A DNA stretch of 64,000 bases, taken from Bursaphelenchus xylophilus. Taxonomy: Eukaryota; Nematoda; Chromadorea; Rhabditida; Aphelenchoididae. The stretch lies in assembly GCA_904066235.2 (NCBI GenBank), contig CAJFCV020000005.1:7311501-7375500 (forward strand), written 5' to 3'. The first letter of the stretch is position 1; each line of letters opens with the position of its first letter. The position numbers were made by a program, and so were the translations under genes. Positions 24,401 to 38,590 of this stretch are shown one piece after another. The notes under the pieces are model-generated. The model had not been told where the DNA came from. It ran no database searches and saw only the letters and a program-made list of their open reading frames with translations.

Positions 24401-27400
24401 ACATTACAGAATGAAATTTCAAAACCCCAAGTTTCACCACTTTCGGAGCCAAATTGCGCCCGTACCATGCCGAACACTCTGATATTACACTAGGCACTAA
24501 TAAAAAATAAAGTGAATTAGAGATGTCGGAGTGAACTAATGTGACCTATACCATTCGAAACATTACAGAATGAAATTTTAAAACCCCAAGTTTCACCATT
24601 TTTGGAGCCAAATTACGCCCGTACCATGCCGAACACTCTGATATTACACTAGGCACTAATAAAAAATAAAGTGAATTAGAGATGTCGGAGTGAACTGACG
24701 TGACCCACACCATTCGAAACATTACAGAATGAAACTTTAAAACCCCAAGTTTCACCATTTTTGGAGCCAAATTACGCCCGTACCAAGCCGGACACTCTGA
24801 TATTACACTAGGCACTAATAAAAAATAAAGTGAATTAGAGATGTCGGAGTGAACTGACGTGACCTACACCATTTGAAACACTACAGAATGAAATTTCAAA
24901 ACCCCAAGTTTCACCATTTTTGGAGCCAAATTACGCCCGTACCAAGCCGGACACTCTGATATTACACTAGGCACCAATAAAAAATAAAGTGAATTAGAGA
25001 TGTCGGAGTGAACCGACGTGACCTGTACCATTCGAAACATTACAGAATGAAATTTCAAAACCCCAAGTTTCACCATTTTTGGAGCCAAATTACGTCCGTA
25101 CCAAGCCGAACACTCTGATATTACACTAGGCACTAATAAAAAATAAAGTGAATTAGAGATGTCGGAGTGAACTGACGTGACCTACACCATTTGAAACACT
25201 ACAGAATGAAATTTCAAAACCCCAAGTTTCACCATTTTTGGAGCCAAATTACGTCCGTACCAAGCCGAACACTCTAATATTACACTAGGCACTAATAAAA
25301 AATAAAGTGAATTAGAGATGTCGGAGTGAACTGACGTGACCTACACCATTTGAAACACTACAGAATGAAATTTCAAAACCCCAAGTTTCACCATTTTTGG
25401 AGCCAAATTACGCCCGTACCATGCCGAACACTCTGATATTACACTAGGCACTAATAAAAAATAAAGTGAATTAGAGATGTCGGAGTGAACTGACGTGACC
25501 TACACCATTTGAAACACTACAGAATGAAATTTCAAAACCCCAAGTTTCACCATTTTTGGAGCCAAATTACGTCCGTACCAAGCCGAACACTCTAATATTA
25601 CACTAGGCACTAATAAAAAATAAAGTGAATTAGAGATGTCAGAGTGAACTGACGTGACCTACACCATTCGAAACATTACAGAATGAAATTTCAAAACCCC
25701 AAGTTTCACCATTTTTGGAGCCAAATTACGCCCGTACCAAGCCGAACACTCTGATATTACACTAGGCACTAATAAAAAATAAAGTGAATTAGAGATGTCG
25801 GAGTGAACTGACGTGACCCACACCATTCGAAACATTACAGAATGAAATTTCAAAACCCCAAGTTTCACCATTTTTGGAGCCAAATTACGCCCGTACCAAG
25901 CCGAACACTCTGATATTACACTAGGCACTAATAAAAAATAAAGTGAATTAGAGATGTCGGAGTGAACTGACGTGACCTACACCATTCGAAACATTACAGA
26001 ATGAAATTTCAAAACCCCAAGTTTCACCATTTTTGGAGCCAAATTACGCCCGTAACAAGCCGAACACTCTGATATTACACTAGGCACTAATAAAAAATAA
26101 AGTGAATTAGAGATGTCGGAGTGAACTGACGTGACCTACACCATTTGAAACACTACAGAATGAAATTTCAAAACCCCAAGTTTCACCATTTTTGGAGCCA
26201 AATTACGCCCGTAACAAGCCGAACACTCTGATATTACACTAGGCACTAATAAAAAATAAAGTGAATTAGAGATGTCGGAGTGAACTGACGTGACCTACAC
26301 CATTTGAAACACTACAGAATGAAATTTCAAAACCCCAAGTTTCACCATTTTTGGAGCCAAATTACGCCCGTACCAAGCCGAACACTCTGATATTACACTA
26401 GGCACTAATAAAAAATAAAGTGAATTAGAGATGTCGGAGTGAACTGACGTGACCTACACCATTTGAAACACTACAGAATGAAATTTCAAAACCCCAAGTT
26501 TCACCATTTTTGGAGCCAAACTACGCCCGTAACAAGCCGAACACTCTGATATTACACTAGGCACTAATAAAAAATAAAGTGAATTAGAGATGTCGGAGTG
26601 AACTGACGTGACCTACACCATTTGAAACACTACAGAATGAAATTTCAAAACCCCAAGTTTCACCATTTTTGGAGCCAAATTACGCCCGTAACAAGCCGAA
26701 CACTCTGATATTACACTAGGCACTAATAAAAAATAAAGTGAATTAGAGATGTCGGAGTGAACTGACGTGACCTACACCATTTGAAACACTACAGAATGAA
26801 ATTTCAAAACCCCAAGTTTCACCATTTTTGGAGCCAAATTACGCCCGTACCAAGCCGAACACTCTGATATTACACTAGGCACTAATAAAAAATAAAGTGA
26901 ATTAGAGATGTCGGAGTGAACTGACGTGACCTACACCATTTGAAACACTACAGAATGAAATTTCAAAACCCCAAGTTTCACCATTTTTGGAGCCAAATTA
27001 CGCCCGTAACAAGCCGAACACTCTGATATTACACTAGGCACTAATAAAAAATAAAGTGAATTAGAGATGTCGGAGTGAACTGACGTGACCTACACCATTT
27101 GAAACACTACAGAATGAAATTTCAAAACCCCAAGTTTCACCATTTTTGGAGCCAAATTACGCCCGTACCAAGCCGAACACTCTGATATTACACTAGGCAC
27201 TAATAAAAAATAAAGTGAATTAGAGATGTCGGAGTGAACTGACGTGACCTACACCATTTGAAACACTACAGAATGAAATTTCAAAACCCCTAGTTTCACC
27301 ATTTTTGGAGCCAAATTACGCCCGTAACAAGCCGAACACTCTGATATTACACTAGGCACTAATAAAAAATAAAGTGAATTAGAGATGTCGGAGTGAACTG

Positions 27401-30400
27401 ACGTGACCTACACCATTTGAAACACTACAGAATGAAATTTCAAAACCCCAAGTTTCACCATTTTTGGAGCCAAATTACGCCCGTAACAAGCCGAACACTC
27501 TGATATTACACTAGGCACTAATAAAAAATAAAGTGAATTAGAGATGTCGGAGTGAACTGACGTGACCTACACCATTTGAAACACTACAGAATGAAATTTC
27601 AAAACCCCAAGTTTCACCATTTTTGGAGCCAAATTACGCCCGTACCAAGCCGAACACTCTGATATTACACTAGGCACTAATAAAAAATAAAGTGAATTAG
27701 AGATGTCGGAGTGAACTGACGTGACCTACACCATTTGAAACACTACAGAATGAAATTTCAAAACCCCAAGTTTCACCATTTTTGGAGCCAAATTACGCCC
27801 GTAACAAGCCGAACACTCTGATATTACACTAGGCACTAATAAAAAATAAAGTGAATTAGAGATGTCGGAGTGAACTGACGTGACCTATACCATTCGAAAC
27901 ATTACAGAATTAAATTTCAAAACCCCAAGTTTCACCATTTTTGGAGCCAAATTGCGCCCGTACCATGAAGAACACTCTGATATTACACTAGGCACTAATA
28001 AAAAATAAAGTGAATTAGAGATGTCGGAGTGAACTGACGTGACCCACACCATTCGAAACATTACAGAATGAAATTTCAAAACCCCAAGTTTCACCATTTT
28101 TGGAGCCAAATTACGCCCGTACCAAGCCGAACACTATGATATTACACTAGGCACTAATAAAAAATAAAGTGAATTAGAGATGTCGGAGTGAACCGACGTG
28201 ACCTGTACCATTCGAAACACTACAGAATGAAATTTTAAAACCCCAAGTTTCACCATTTTTGGAGCCAAATTACGCCCGTACCAAGCCGGACACTCTGATA
28301 TTACACTAGGCACCAATAAAAAATAAAGTGAATTAGAGATGTCGGAGTGAACCGACGTGACCTGTACCATTCGAAACACTACAGAATGAAATTTTAAAAC
28401 CCCAAGTTTCACCATTTTTGGAGCCAAATTACGCCCGTACCAAGCCGGACACTCTGATATTACACTAGGCACCAATAAAAAATAAAGTGAATTAGAGATG
28501 TCGGAGTGAACTGACGTGACCTGTACCATTCGAAACATTACAGAATGAAATTTTAAAACCCCAAGTTTCACCATTTTTGGAGCCAAATTACGCCCGTACC
28601 AAGCCGGACACTCTGATATTACACTAGGCACCAATAAAAAATAAAGTGAATTAGAGATGTCGGAGTGAACTGACGTGACCTATACCATTCGAAACATTAC
28701 AGAATGAAATTTTAAAACCCCAAGTTTCACCATTTTTGGAGCCAAATTACGCCCGTACCAAGCCGGACACTCTGATATTACACTAGGCACCAATAAAAAA
28801 TAAAGTGAATTAGAGATGTCGGAGTGAACTGACGTGACCTGTACCATTCGAAACATTACAGAATGAAATTTCAAAACCCCAAGTTTCACCATTTTTGGAG
28901 CCAAATTACGCCCGTACCAAGCCGAACACTCTGATATTACACTAGGCACTAATAAAAAATAAAGTGAATTAGAGATGTCGGAGTGAACTGACGTGACCTG
29001 TACCATTCGAAACATTACAGAATGAAATTTTAAAACCCCAAGTTTCACCATTTTTGGAGCCAAATTACGCCCGTACCAAGCCGGACACTCTGATATTACA
29101 CTAGGCACCAATAAAAAATAAAGTGAATTAGAGATGTCGGAGTGAACTGACGTGACCTATACCATTCGAAACATTACAGAATGAAATTTTAAAACCCCAA
29201 GTTTCACCATTTTTGGAGCCAAATTACGCCCGTACCAAGCCGGACACTCTGATATTACACTAGGCACCAATAAAAAATAAAGTGAATTAGAGATGTCGGA
29301 GTGAACTGACGTGACCTATACCATTCGAAACATTACAGAATGAAATTTTAAAACCCCAAGTTTCACCATTTTTGGAGCCAAATTACGCCCGTACCAAGCC
29401 GGACACTCTGATATTACACTAGGCACCAATAAAAAATAAAGTGAATTAGAGATGTCGGAGTGAACTGACGTGACCTATACCATTCGAAACATTACAGAAT
29501 GAAATTTTAAAACCCCAAGTTTCACCATTTTTGGAGCCAAATTACGCCCGTACCAAGCCGGACACTCTGATATTACACTAGGCACCAATAAAAAATAAAG
29601 TGAATTAGAGATGTCGGAGTGAACTGACGTGACCTATACCATTCGAAACATTACAGAATGAAATTTTAAAACCCCAAGTTTCACCATTTTTGGAGCCAAA
29701 TTACGCCCGTACCAAGCCGGACATTCTGATATTACACTAGGCACCAATAAAAAATAAAGTGAATTAGAGATGTCGGAGTGAACTGACGTGACCTATACCA
29801 TTCGAAACATTACAGAATGAAATTTTAAAACCCCAAGTTTCACCATTTTTGGAGCCAAATTACGCCCGTACCAAGCCGGACACTCTGATATTACACTAGG
29901 CACCAATAAAAAATAAAGTGAATTAGAGATGTCGGAGTGAACTGACGTGACCTATACCATTCGAAACATTACAGAATGAAATTTTAAAACCCCAAGTTTC
30001 ACCATTTTTGGAGCCAAATTACGCCCGTACCAAGCCGGACACTCTGATATTACACTAGGCACCAATAAAAAATAAAGTGAATTAGAGATGTCGGAGTGAA
30101 CTGACGTGACCTGTACCATTCGAAACATTACAGAATGAAATTTCAAAACCCCAAGTTTCACCATTTTTGGAGCCAAATTACGCCCGTACCAAGCCGAACA
30201 CTCTGATATTACACTAGGCACTAATAAAAAATAAAGTGAATTAGAGATGTCGGAGTGAACTGACGTGACCTACACCATTTGAAACACTACAGAATGAAAT
30301 TTCAAAACTGCAAGTTTCACCATTTTTGGAGCCAAATTACGCCCGTACCAAGCCGAACACTCTGATATTACACTAGGCACTAATAAAAAATAAAGTGAAT

Positions 30401-33400
30401 TAGAGATGTCGGAGTGAACTGACGTGACCTACACCATTCGAAACATTACAGAATGAAATTCCAAAACCCCAAGTTTCACCATTTTTGGAGCCAAATTACG
30501 CCCGTACCAAGCCGAACACTCTGATATTACACTAGGCACTAATAAAAAATAAAGTGAATTAGAGATGTCGGAGTGAACTGACGTGACCTACACCATTCGA
30601 AACATTACAGAATGAAATTTTAAAACCCCAAGTTTCACAATTTTTGGAGCCAAATTACGCCCGTACCAAGCCGAACACTCTGATATTACACTAGGCACTA
30701 ATAAAAAATAAAGTGAATTAGAGATGTCGGAGTGAACTGACGTGACCTATACCATTCGAAACATTACAGAATGAAATTTCAAAACCCCAAGTTTCACCAT
30801 TTTTGGAGCCAAATTGCGCCCGTACCAAGCCGAACACTCTGATATTACACTAGGCACTAATAAAAAATAAAGTGAATTAGAGATGTCGGAGTGAACTGGC
30901 GTGACCTACACCATTCGAAACATTACAGAATGAAATTTTAAAACCCCAAGTTTCACAATTTTTGGAGCCAAATTACGCCCGTACCAAGCCGAACACTCTG
31001 ATATTACACTAGGCACTAATAAAAAATAAAGTGAATTAGAGATGTCGGAGTGAACTGACGTGACCTACACCATTCGAAACATCACAGAATGAAATTTTAA
31101 AACCCCAAGTTTCACAATTTTTGGAGCCAAATTACGCCCGTACCAAGCCGAACACTCTGATATTACACTAGGCACTAATAAAAAATAAAGTGAATTAGAG
31201 ATGTCGGAGTGAACTGACGTGACCTACACCATTCGAAACATTACAGAATGAAATTTTAAAACCCCAAGTTTCACAATTTTTGGAGCCAAATTACGCCCGT
31301 ACCAAGCCGAACACTCTGATATTACACTAGGCACTAATAAAAAATAAAGTGAATTAGAGATGTCGGAATGAACTGACGTGACCTATACCATTCGAAACAT
31401 TACAGAATGAAATTTTAAAACCCCAAGTTTCACCATTTTTGGAGCCAAATTACGCCCGTACCAAGCCGGACACTCTGATATTACACTAGGCACTAATAAA
31501 AAATAAAGTGAATTAGAGATGCCGGAGTGAACTGACGCGACCTACACCATTCGAAACATTACAGAATGAAATTTCAAAACTGCAAGTTTCACCATTTTTG
31601 GAGCCAAATTACGCCCGTACCAAGCCGAACACTCTGATATTACACTAGGCACTAATAAAAAATAAAGTGAATTAGAGATGTCAGAGTGAACTGACGTGAC
31701 CTACACCATTCGAAACATTACAGAATGAAATTTCAAAACCCCAAGTTTCACCATTTTTGGAGCCAAATTACGCCCGTACCAAGCCGAACACTCTGATATT
31801 ACACTAGGCACTAATAAAAAATAAAGTGAATTAGAGATGCCGGAGTGAACTGACGTGACCTACACCATTCGAAACATTACAGAATGAAATTTCAAAACTG
31901 CAAGTTTCACCATTTTTGGAGCCAAATTACGCCCGTACCAAGCCGAACACTCTGATATTACACTAGGCACTAATAAAAAATAAAGTGAATTAGAGATGTC
32001 GGAGTGAACTGACGTGACCTACATCATTCGAAACATTACAGAATGAAATTTTAAAACCCCAAGTTTCACCATTTTTGGAGCCAAATTACGCCCGTACCAA
32101 GCCGAACACTCTGATATTACACTAGGCACTAATAAAAAATAAAGTGAATTAGAGATGTCGGAGTGAACTGACGTGACCTACACCATTCGAAACATTACAG
32201 AATGAAATTTTAAAACCCCAAGTTTCACCATTTTTGGAGCCAAATTACGCCCGTACCAAGCCGAACACTCTGATATTACACTAGGCACTAATAAAAAATA
32301 AAGTGAATTAGAGATGTCAGAGGGAACTGACGTGACCTACACCATTCGAAACACTACAGAATGAAATTTCAAAACCCCAAGTTTCACCATTTTTGGAGCC
32401 AAATTACGCCCGTACCAAGCCGAACACTCTGATATTACACTAGGCACTAATAAAAAATAAAGTGAATTAGAGATGTCGGAGTGAACTGACGTGACCTACA
32501 CCATTCGAAACATTACAGAATGAAATTTCAAAACCCCAAGTTTCACCATTTTTGGAGCCAAATTGCGCCCGTACCATGCCGAACACTCTGATATTACACT
32601 AGGCACTAATAAAAAATAAAGTGAATTAGAGATGTCGGAATGAACTGACGTGACCTACACCATTCGAAACATTACAGAATGAAATTTCAAAACTGCAAGT
32701 TTCACCATTTTTGGAGCCAAATTACGCCCGTACCAAGCCGAACACTCTGATATTACACTAGGCACTAATAAAAAATAAAGTGAATTAGAGATGTCGGAGT
32801 GAACTGACGTGACCTACACCATTCGAAACATTACAGAATGAAATTTCAAAACCCCTAGTTTCACCATTTTTGGAGCCAAATTACGCCCGTACCAAGCCGA
32901 AAACTCTGATATTACACTAGGCACTAATAAAAAATAAAGTGAATTAGAGATGTCGGAGTGAACTGACGTGACCTACACCATTCGAAACATTACAGAATGA
33001 AATTTCAAAACCCCAAGTTTCACCATTTTTGGAGCCAAATTACGCCCGTACCAAGCCGAACACTCTGATATTACACTAGGCACTAATAAAAAATAAAGTG
33101 AATTAGAGATGTCGGAGTGAACTGACGTGACCTACACCATTTGAAACACTACAGAATGAAATTTCAAAACCCCAAGTTTCACCATTTTTGGAGCCAAATT
33201 ACGCCCGTACCAAGCCGAACACTCTGATATTACACTAGGCACTAATAAAGAATAAAGTGAATTAGAGATGTCAGAGTGAACTGACGTGACCTACACCATT
33301 CGAAACATTACAGAATGAAATTTTAAAACCCCAAGTTTCACCATTTTTGGAGCCAAATTACGCCCGTACCAAGCCGGACACTCTGATATTACACTAGGCA

Positions 33401-36400
33401 CTAATAAAAAATAAAGTGAATTAGAGATGTCGGAATGAACTGACGTGACCTACACCATTCGAAACATTACAGAATGAAATTTCAAAACTGCAAGTTTCAC
33501 CATTTTTGGAGCCAAATTACGCCCGTACCAAGCCGAACACTCTGATATTACACTAGGCACTAATAAAAAATAAAGTGAATTAGAGATGTCGGAGTGAACT
33601 GACGTGACCTACACCATTCGAAACATTACAGAATGAAATTTTAAAACCCCAAGTTTCACCATTTTTGGAGCCAAATTGCGCCCGTACCGTGCCGAACACT
33701 CTGATATTACACTAGGCACTAATAAAAAATAAAGTGAATTAGAGATGTCGGAATGAACTGACGTGACCTACACCATTCGAAACATTACAGAATGAAATTT
33801 CAAAACTGCAAGTTTCACCATTTTTGGAGCCAAATTACGCCCGTACCAAGCCGAACACTCTGATATTACACTAGGCACTAATAAAAAATAAAGTGAATTA
33901 GAGATGTCAGAGTGAACTGACGTGACCTACACCATTCGAAACACTACAGAATGAAATTTCAAAACCCCAAGTTTCACCATTTTTGGAGCCAAATTACGCC
34001 CGTACCAAGCCGAACACTCTGATATTACACTAGGCACTAATAAAAAATAAAGTGAATTAGAGATGTCGGAGTGAACTGACGTGACCTACACCATTCGAAA
34101 CATTACAGAATGAAATTTCAAAACCCCAAGTTTCACCATTTTTGGAGCCAAATTGCGCCCGTACCATGCCGAACACTCTGATATTACACTAGGCACTAAT
34201 AAAAAATAAAGTGAATTAGAGATGTCGGAATGAACTGACGTGACCTACACCATTCGAAACATTACAGAATGAAATTTCAAAACTGCAAGTTTCACCATTT
34301 TTGGAGCCAAATTACGCCCGTACCAAGCCGAACACTCTGATATTACACTAGGCACTAATAAAAAATAAAGTGAATTAGAGATGTCGGAGTGAACTGACGT
34401 GACCTACACCATTCGAAACATTACAGAATGAAATTTCAAAACCCCTAGTTTCACCATTTTTGGAGCCAAATTACGCCCGTACCAAGCCGAAAACTCTGAT
34501 ATTACACTAGGCACTAATAAAAAATAAAGTGAATTAGAGATGTCGGAGTGAACTGACGTGACCTACACCATTCGAAACATTACAGAATGAAATTTCAAAA
34601 CCCCAAGTTTCACCATTTTTGGAGCCAAATTACGCCCGTACCAAGCCGAACACTCTGATATTACACTAGGCACTAATAAAAAATAAAGTGAATTAGAGAT
34701 GTCGGAGTGAACTGACGTGACCTACACCATTTGAAACACTACAGAATGAAATTTCAAAACCCCAAGTTTCACCATTTTTGGAGCCAAATTACGCCCGTAC
34801 CAAGCCGAACACTCTGATATTACACTAGGCACTAATAAAGAATAAAGTGAATTAGAGATGTCAGAGTGAACTGACGTGACCTACACCATTCGAAACATTA
34901 CAGAATGAAATTTTAAAACCCCAAGTTTCACCATTTTTGGAGCCAAATTACGCCCGTACCAAGCCGGACACTCTGATATTACACTAGGCACTAATAAAAA
35001 ATAAAGTGAATTAGAGATGTCGGAATGAACTGACGTGACCTACACCATTCGAAACATTACAGAATGAAATTTCAAAACTGCAAGTTTCACCATTTTTGGA
35101 GCCAAATTACGCCCGTACCAAGCCGAACACTCTGATATTACACTAGGCACTAATAAAAAATAAAGTGAATTAGAGATGTCGGAGTGAACTGACGTGACCT
35201 ACACCATTCGAAACATTACAGAATGAAATTTTAAAACCCCAAGTTTCACCATTTTTGGAGCCAAATTGCGCCCGTACCGTGCCGAACACTCTGATATTAC
35301 ACTAGGCACTAATAAAAAATAAAGTGAATTAGAGATGTCGGAATGAACTGACGTGACCTACACCATTCGAAACATTACAGAATGAAATTTCAAAACTGCA
35401 AGTTTCACCATTTTTGGAGCCAAATTACGCCCGTACCAAGCCGAACACTCTGATATTACACTAGGCACTAATAAAAAATAAAGTGAATTAGAGATGTCGG
35501 AGTGAACTGACGTGACCTACACCATTCGAAACATTACAGAATGAAATTTCAAAACCCCTAGTTTCACCATTTTTGGAGCCAAATTACGCCCGTACCAAGC
35601 CGAAAACTCTGATATTACACTAGGCACTAATAAAAAATAAAGTGAATTAGAGATGTCGGAGTGAACTGACGTGACCTACACCATTCGAAACATTACAGAA
35701 TGAAATTTCAAAACCCCAAGTTTCACCATTTTTGGAGCCAAATTACGCCCGTACCAAGCCGAACACTCTGATATTACACTAGGCACTAATAAAAAATAAA
35801 GTGAATTAGAGATGTCGGAGTGAACTGACGTGACCTACACCATTTGAAACAATACAGAATGAAATTTCAAAACCCCAAGTTTCACCATTTTTGGAGCCAA
35901 ATTACGCCCGTACCAAGCCGAACACTCTGATATTACACTAGGCACTAATAAAAAATAAAGTGAATTAGAGATGTCGGAGTGAACTGACGTGACCTACACC
36001 ATTCGAAACACTACAGAATGAAATTTCAAAACCCCAAGTTTCACCATTTTTGGAGCCAAATTACGCCCGTACCAAGCCGAACACTCTGATATTACACTAG
36101 GCACTAATAAAAAATAAAGTGAATTAGAGATGTCGGAGTGAACTGACGTGACCTACACCATTCGAAACATTACAGAATGAAATTTCAAAACCCCAAGTTT
36201 CACCATTTTTGGAGCCAAATTGCGCCCGTACCATGCCGAACACTCTGATATTACACTAGGCACTAATAAAAAATAAAGTGAATTAGAGATGTCGGAATGA
36301 ACTGACGTGACCTACACCATTCGAAACATTACAGAATGAAATTTCAAAACTGCAAGTTTCACCATTTTTGGAGCCAAATTACGCCCGTACCAAGCCGAAC

Positions 36401-38403
36401 ACTCTGATATTACACTAGGCACTAATAAAAAATAAAGTGAATTAGAGATGTCGGAGTGAACTGACGTGACCTACACCATTCGAAACATTACAGAATGAAA
36501 TTTCAAAACCCCTAGTTTCACCATTTTTGGAGCCAAATTACGCCCGTACCAAGCCGAAAACTCTGATATTACACTAGGCACTAATAAAAAATAAAGTGAA
36601 TTAGAGATGTCGGAGTGAACTGACGTGACCTACACCATTCGAAACATTACAGAATGAAATTTCAAAACCCCAAGTTTCACCATTTTTGGAGCCAAATTAC
36701 GCCCGTACCAAGCCGAACACTCTGATATTACACTAGGCACTAATAAAAAATAAAGTGAATTAGAGATGTCGGAGTGAACTGACGTGACCTACACCATTTG
36801 AAACACTACAGAATGAAATTTCAAAACCCCAAGTTTCACCATTTTTGGAGCCAAATTACGCCCGTACCAAGCCGAACACTCTGATATTACACTAGGCACT
36901 AATAAAGAATAAAGTGAATTAGAGATGTCAGAGTGAACTGACGTGACCTACACCATTCGAAACATTACAGAATGAAATTTTAAAACCCCAAGTTTCACCA
37001 TTTTTGGAGCCAAATTACGCCCGTACCAAGCCGAACACTCTGATATTACACTAGGCACTAATAAAAAATAAAGTGAATTAGAGATGTCAGAGTGAACTGA
37101 CGTGACCTACACCATTCGAAACACTACAGAATGAAATTTCAAAACTGCAAGTTTCACCATTTTTGGAGCCAAATTACGCCCGTACCAAGCCGAACACTCT
37201 GATATTACACTAGGCACTAATAAAAAATAAAGTGAATTAGAGATGTCGGAGTGAACTAACGTGACCTACACCACTCGAAACACTACAGAATGGAATTTCA
37301 AAACCCCAAGTTTCACCATTTTTGGAGCCAAATTACGCCCGTACCAAGCCGAACACTCTGATATTACACTAGGCACTAATAAAAAATAAAGTGAATTAGA
37401 GATGTCAGAGTGAACTGACGTGACCTACACCATTCGAAACATTACAGAATGAAATTTTAAAACCCCAAGTTTCACCATTTTTGGAGCCAAATTACGCCCG
37501 TACCAAGCCGAACACTCTGATATTACACTAGGCACTAATAAAAAATAAAGTGAATTAGAGATGTCGGAGTGAACTGACGTGACCTACACCATTCGAAACA
37601 TTACAGAATGAAATTTCAAAACCCCAAGTTTCACCATTTTTGGAGCCAAATTACGCCCGTACCAAGCCGAACACTCTGATATTACACTAGGCACTAATAA
37701 AAAATAAAGTGAATTAGAGATGTCGGAGTGAACTGACGTGACCTACACCATTCGAAACATTACAGAATGTAATTTCAAAACCCCAAGTTTCACCTTTTTT
37801 GGAGCCAAATTACGCCCGTACCAAGCCGAACACTCTGATATTACACTAGGCACTAATAAAAAATAAAGTGAATTAGAGATGTCGGAGTGAACTGACGTGA
37901 CCTACACCATTCGAAACACTGCAGAATGAAATTTCAAAACCCCAAGTTTCACCATTTTTGGAGCCAAATTGCGCCCGTACCATGCCGAACACTCTGATAT
38001 TACACTAGGCACTAATAAAAAATAAAGTGAATTAGAGATGTCGGAGTGAACTGACGTGAGCTGTACCATTCGAAACATTACAGAATGAAATTTCAAAACC
38101 CCAAGTTTCACCATTTTTGGAGCCAAATTACGCCCGTACCAAGCCGAACACTCTGATATTACACTAGGCACAAATAAAAAATAAAGTGAATTAGAGATGT
38201 CGGAGTGAACTGACGTGACCTGTACCATTCGAAACATTACAGAATGAAATTTCAAAACCCCAGGTTTCACCATTTTTGGAGCCAAATTACGCCCGTACCA
38301 TGCCGAACACTCTGATATTACACTAGGCACTAATAAAAAATAAAGTAAATTAGAGATGTCGGAGTGAACTGACGTGATCAATACCGTTCGAAACATCACA
38401 GAA
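21401..38403. repeat. satellite-like tandem array, 159-bp unit, about 107 copies
   Basis: About 17.0 kb of head-to-tail 159-bp units with no interruption by other sequence. Landmarks of the unit are gaaatttcaaaacccc, agtttcaccatttttggagc, ttacgcccgtaccaagccg, gatattacactaggc and gatgtcggagtgaactgacg. Copies differ by a few substitutions that define subfamilies: cctgtacc, cccacacc, cctacacc and cctatacc; ccccaag or ctgcaag; gtaccaag, gtaacaag or gtaccatg. All three plus-strand frames hit stops in every unit. One minus-strand frame is open for 52 of 53 codons, because 159 is a multiple of three. There are no spacers, so this is not a CRISPR array, and there is no transposase or RT. Confidence 0.98.
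32633..35812. repeat. higher-order repeat: two 10-unit blocks of 1590 bp
   Basis: Rare variants recur at exactly 1590 bp (10 x 159). gatgtcggaatg is at 32631 and 34221, with related copies at 33421 and 35011; acccctagtt is at 32851 and 34441; aataaagaataaag has its g at 33250 and 34840. Later copies of the same markers are 7, 6 or 13 units away (35554, 36508, 36907), so shortened versions of the block continue to the right. Confidence 0.9.
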
Positions 38404-38590
38404 TAATGGAACGGCTGCTGTTCTTGTGCCGGCTTCAGTAATCATCAACGCCGCAGCTCACAACAGCAAAAGCTGTGAAGACCGGCATCCAAAATGTGCA
38501 ATTTGGGTGTCGAAAGGGTTCTGTGTGCATGAAAAGTACACTGTGGAACAGAGGAGAGCGCTCTGTCCGAAGAGTTGTAAACACTGTTGA
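38404..38590 (+). pseudogene. orphan last ShKT module
   Basis: The last 62 codons of the ShKT gene, from NGTAAV to a stop, with an intact frame and all six cysteines of the module. Three of the four differences from the parent are amino acid changes (M to V, I to S, and L to H in the final CKxC). It lacks the exon's splice acceptor, a start and a signal peptide, because the copy begins inside the exon, so it is presumably not expressed alone. Confidence 0.85.

Noticed and set aside
21249..30221. Series of minus-strand frames of 60-248 codons with a 53-residue repeat
   Set aside because: They are the satellite read in its one open frame. Most units contain TAG in that frame, there is no start or signal context, and units differ by substitutions without obvious codon bias. 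Kept only as a finding, not as genes.
21401..38403. CRISPR-like array
   Set aside because: The units are contiguous 159-bp copies with no unique spacers, in a eukaryotic genome.
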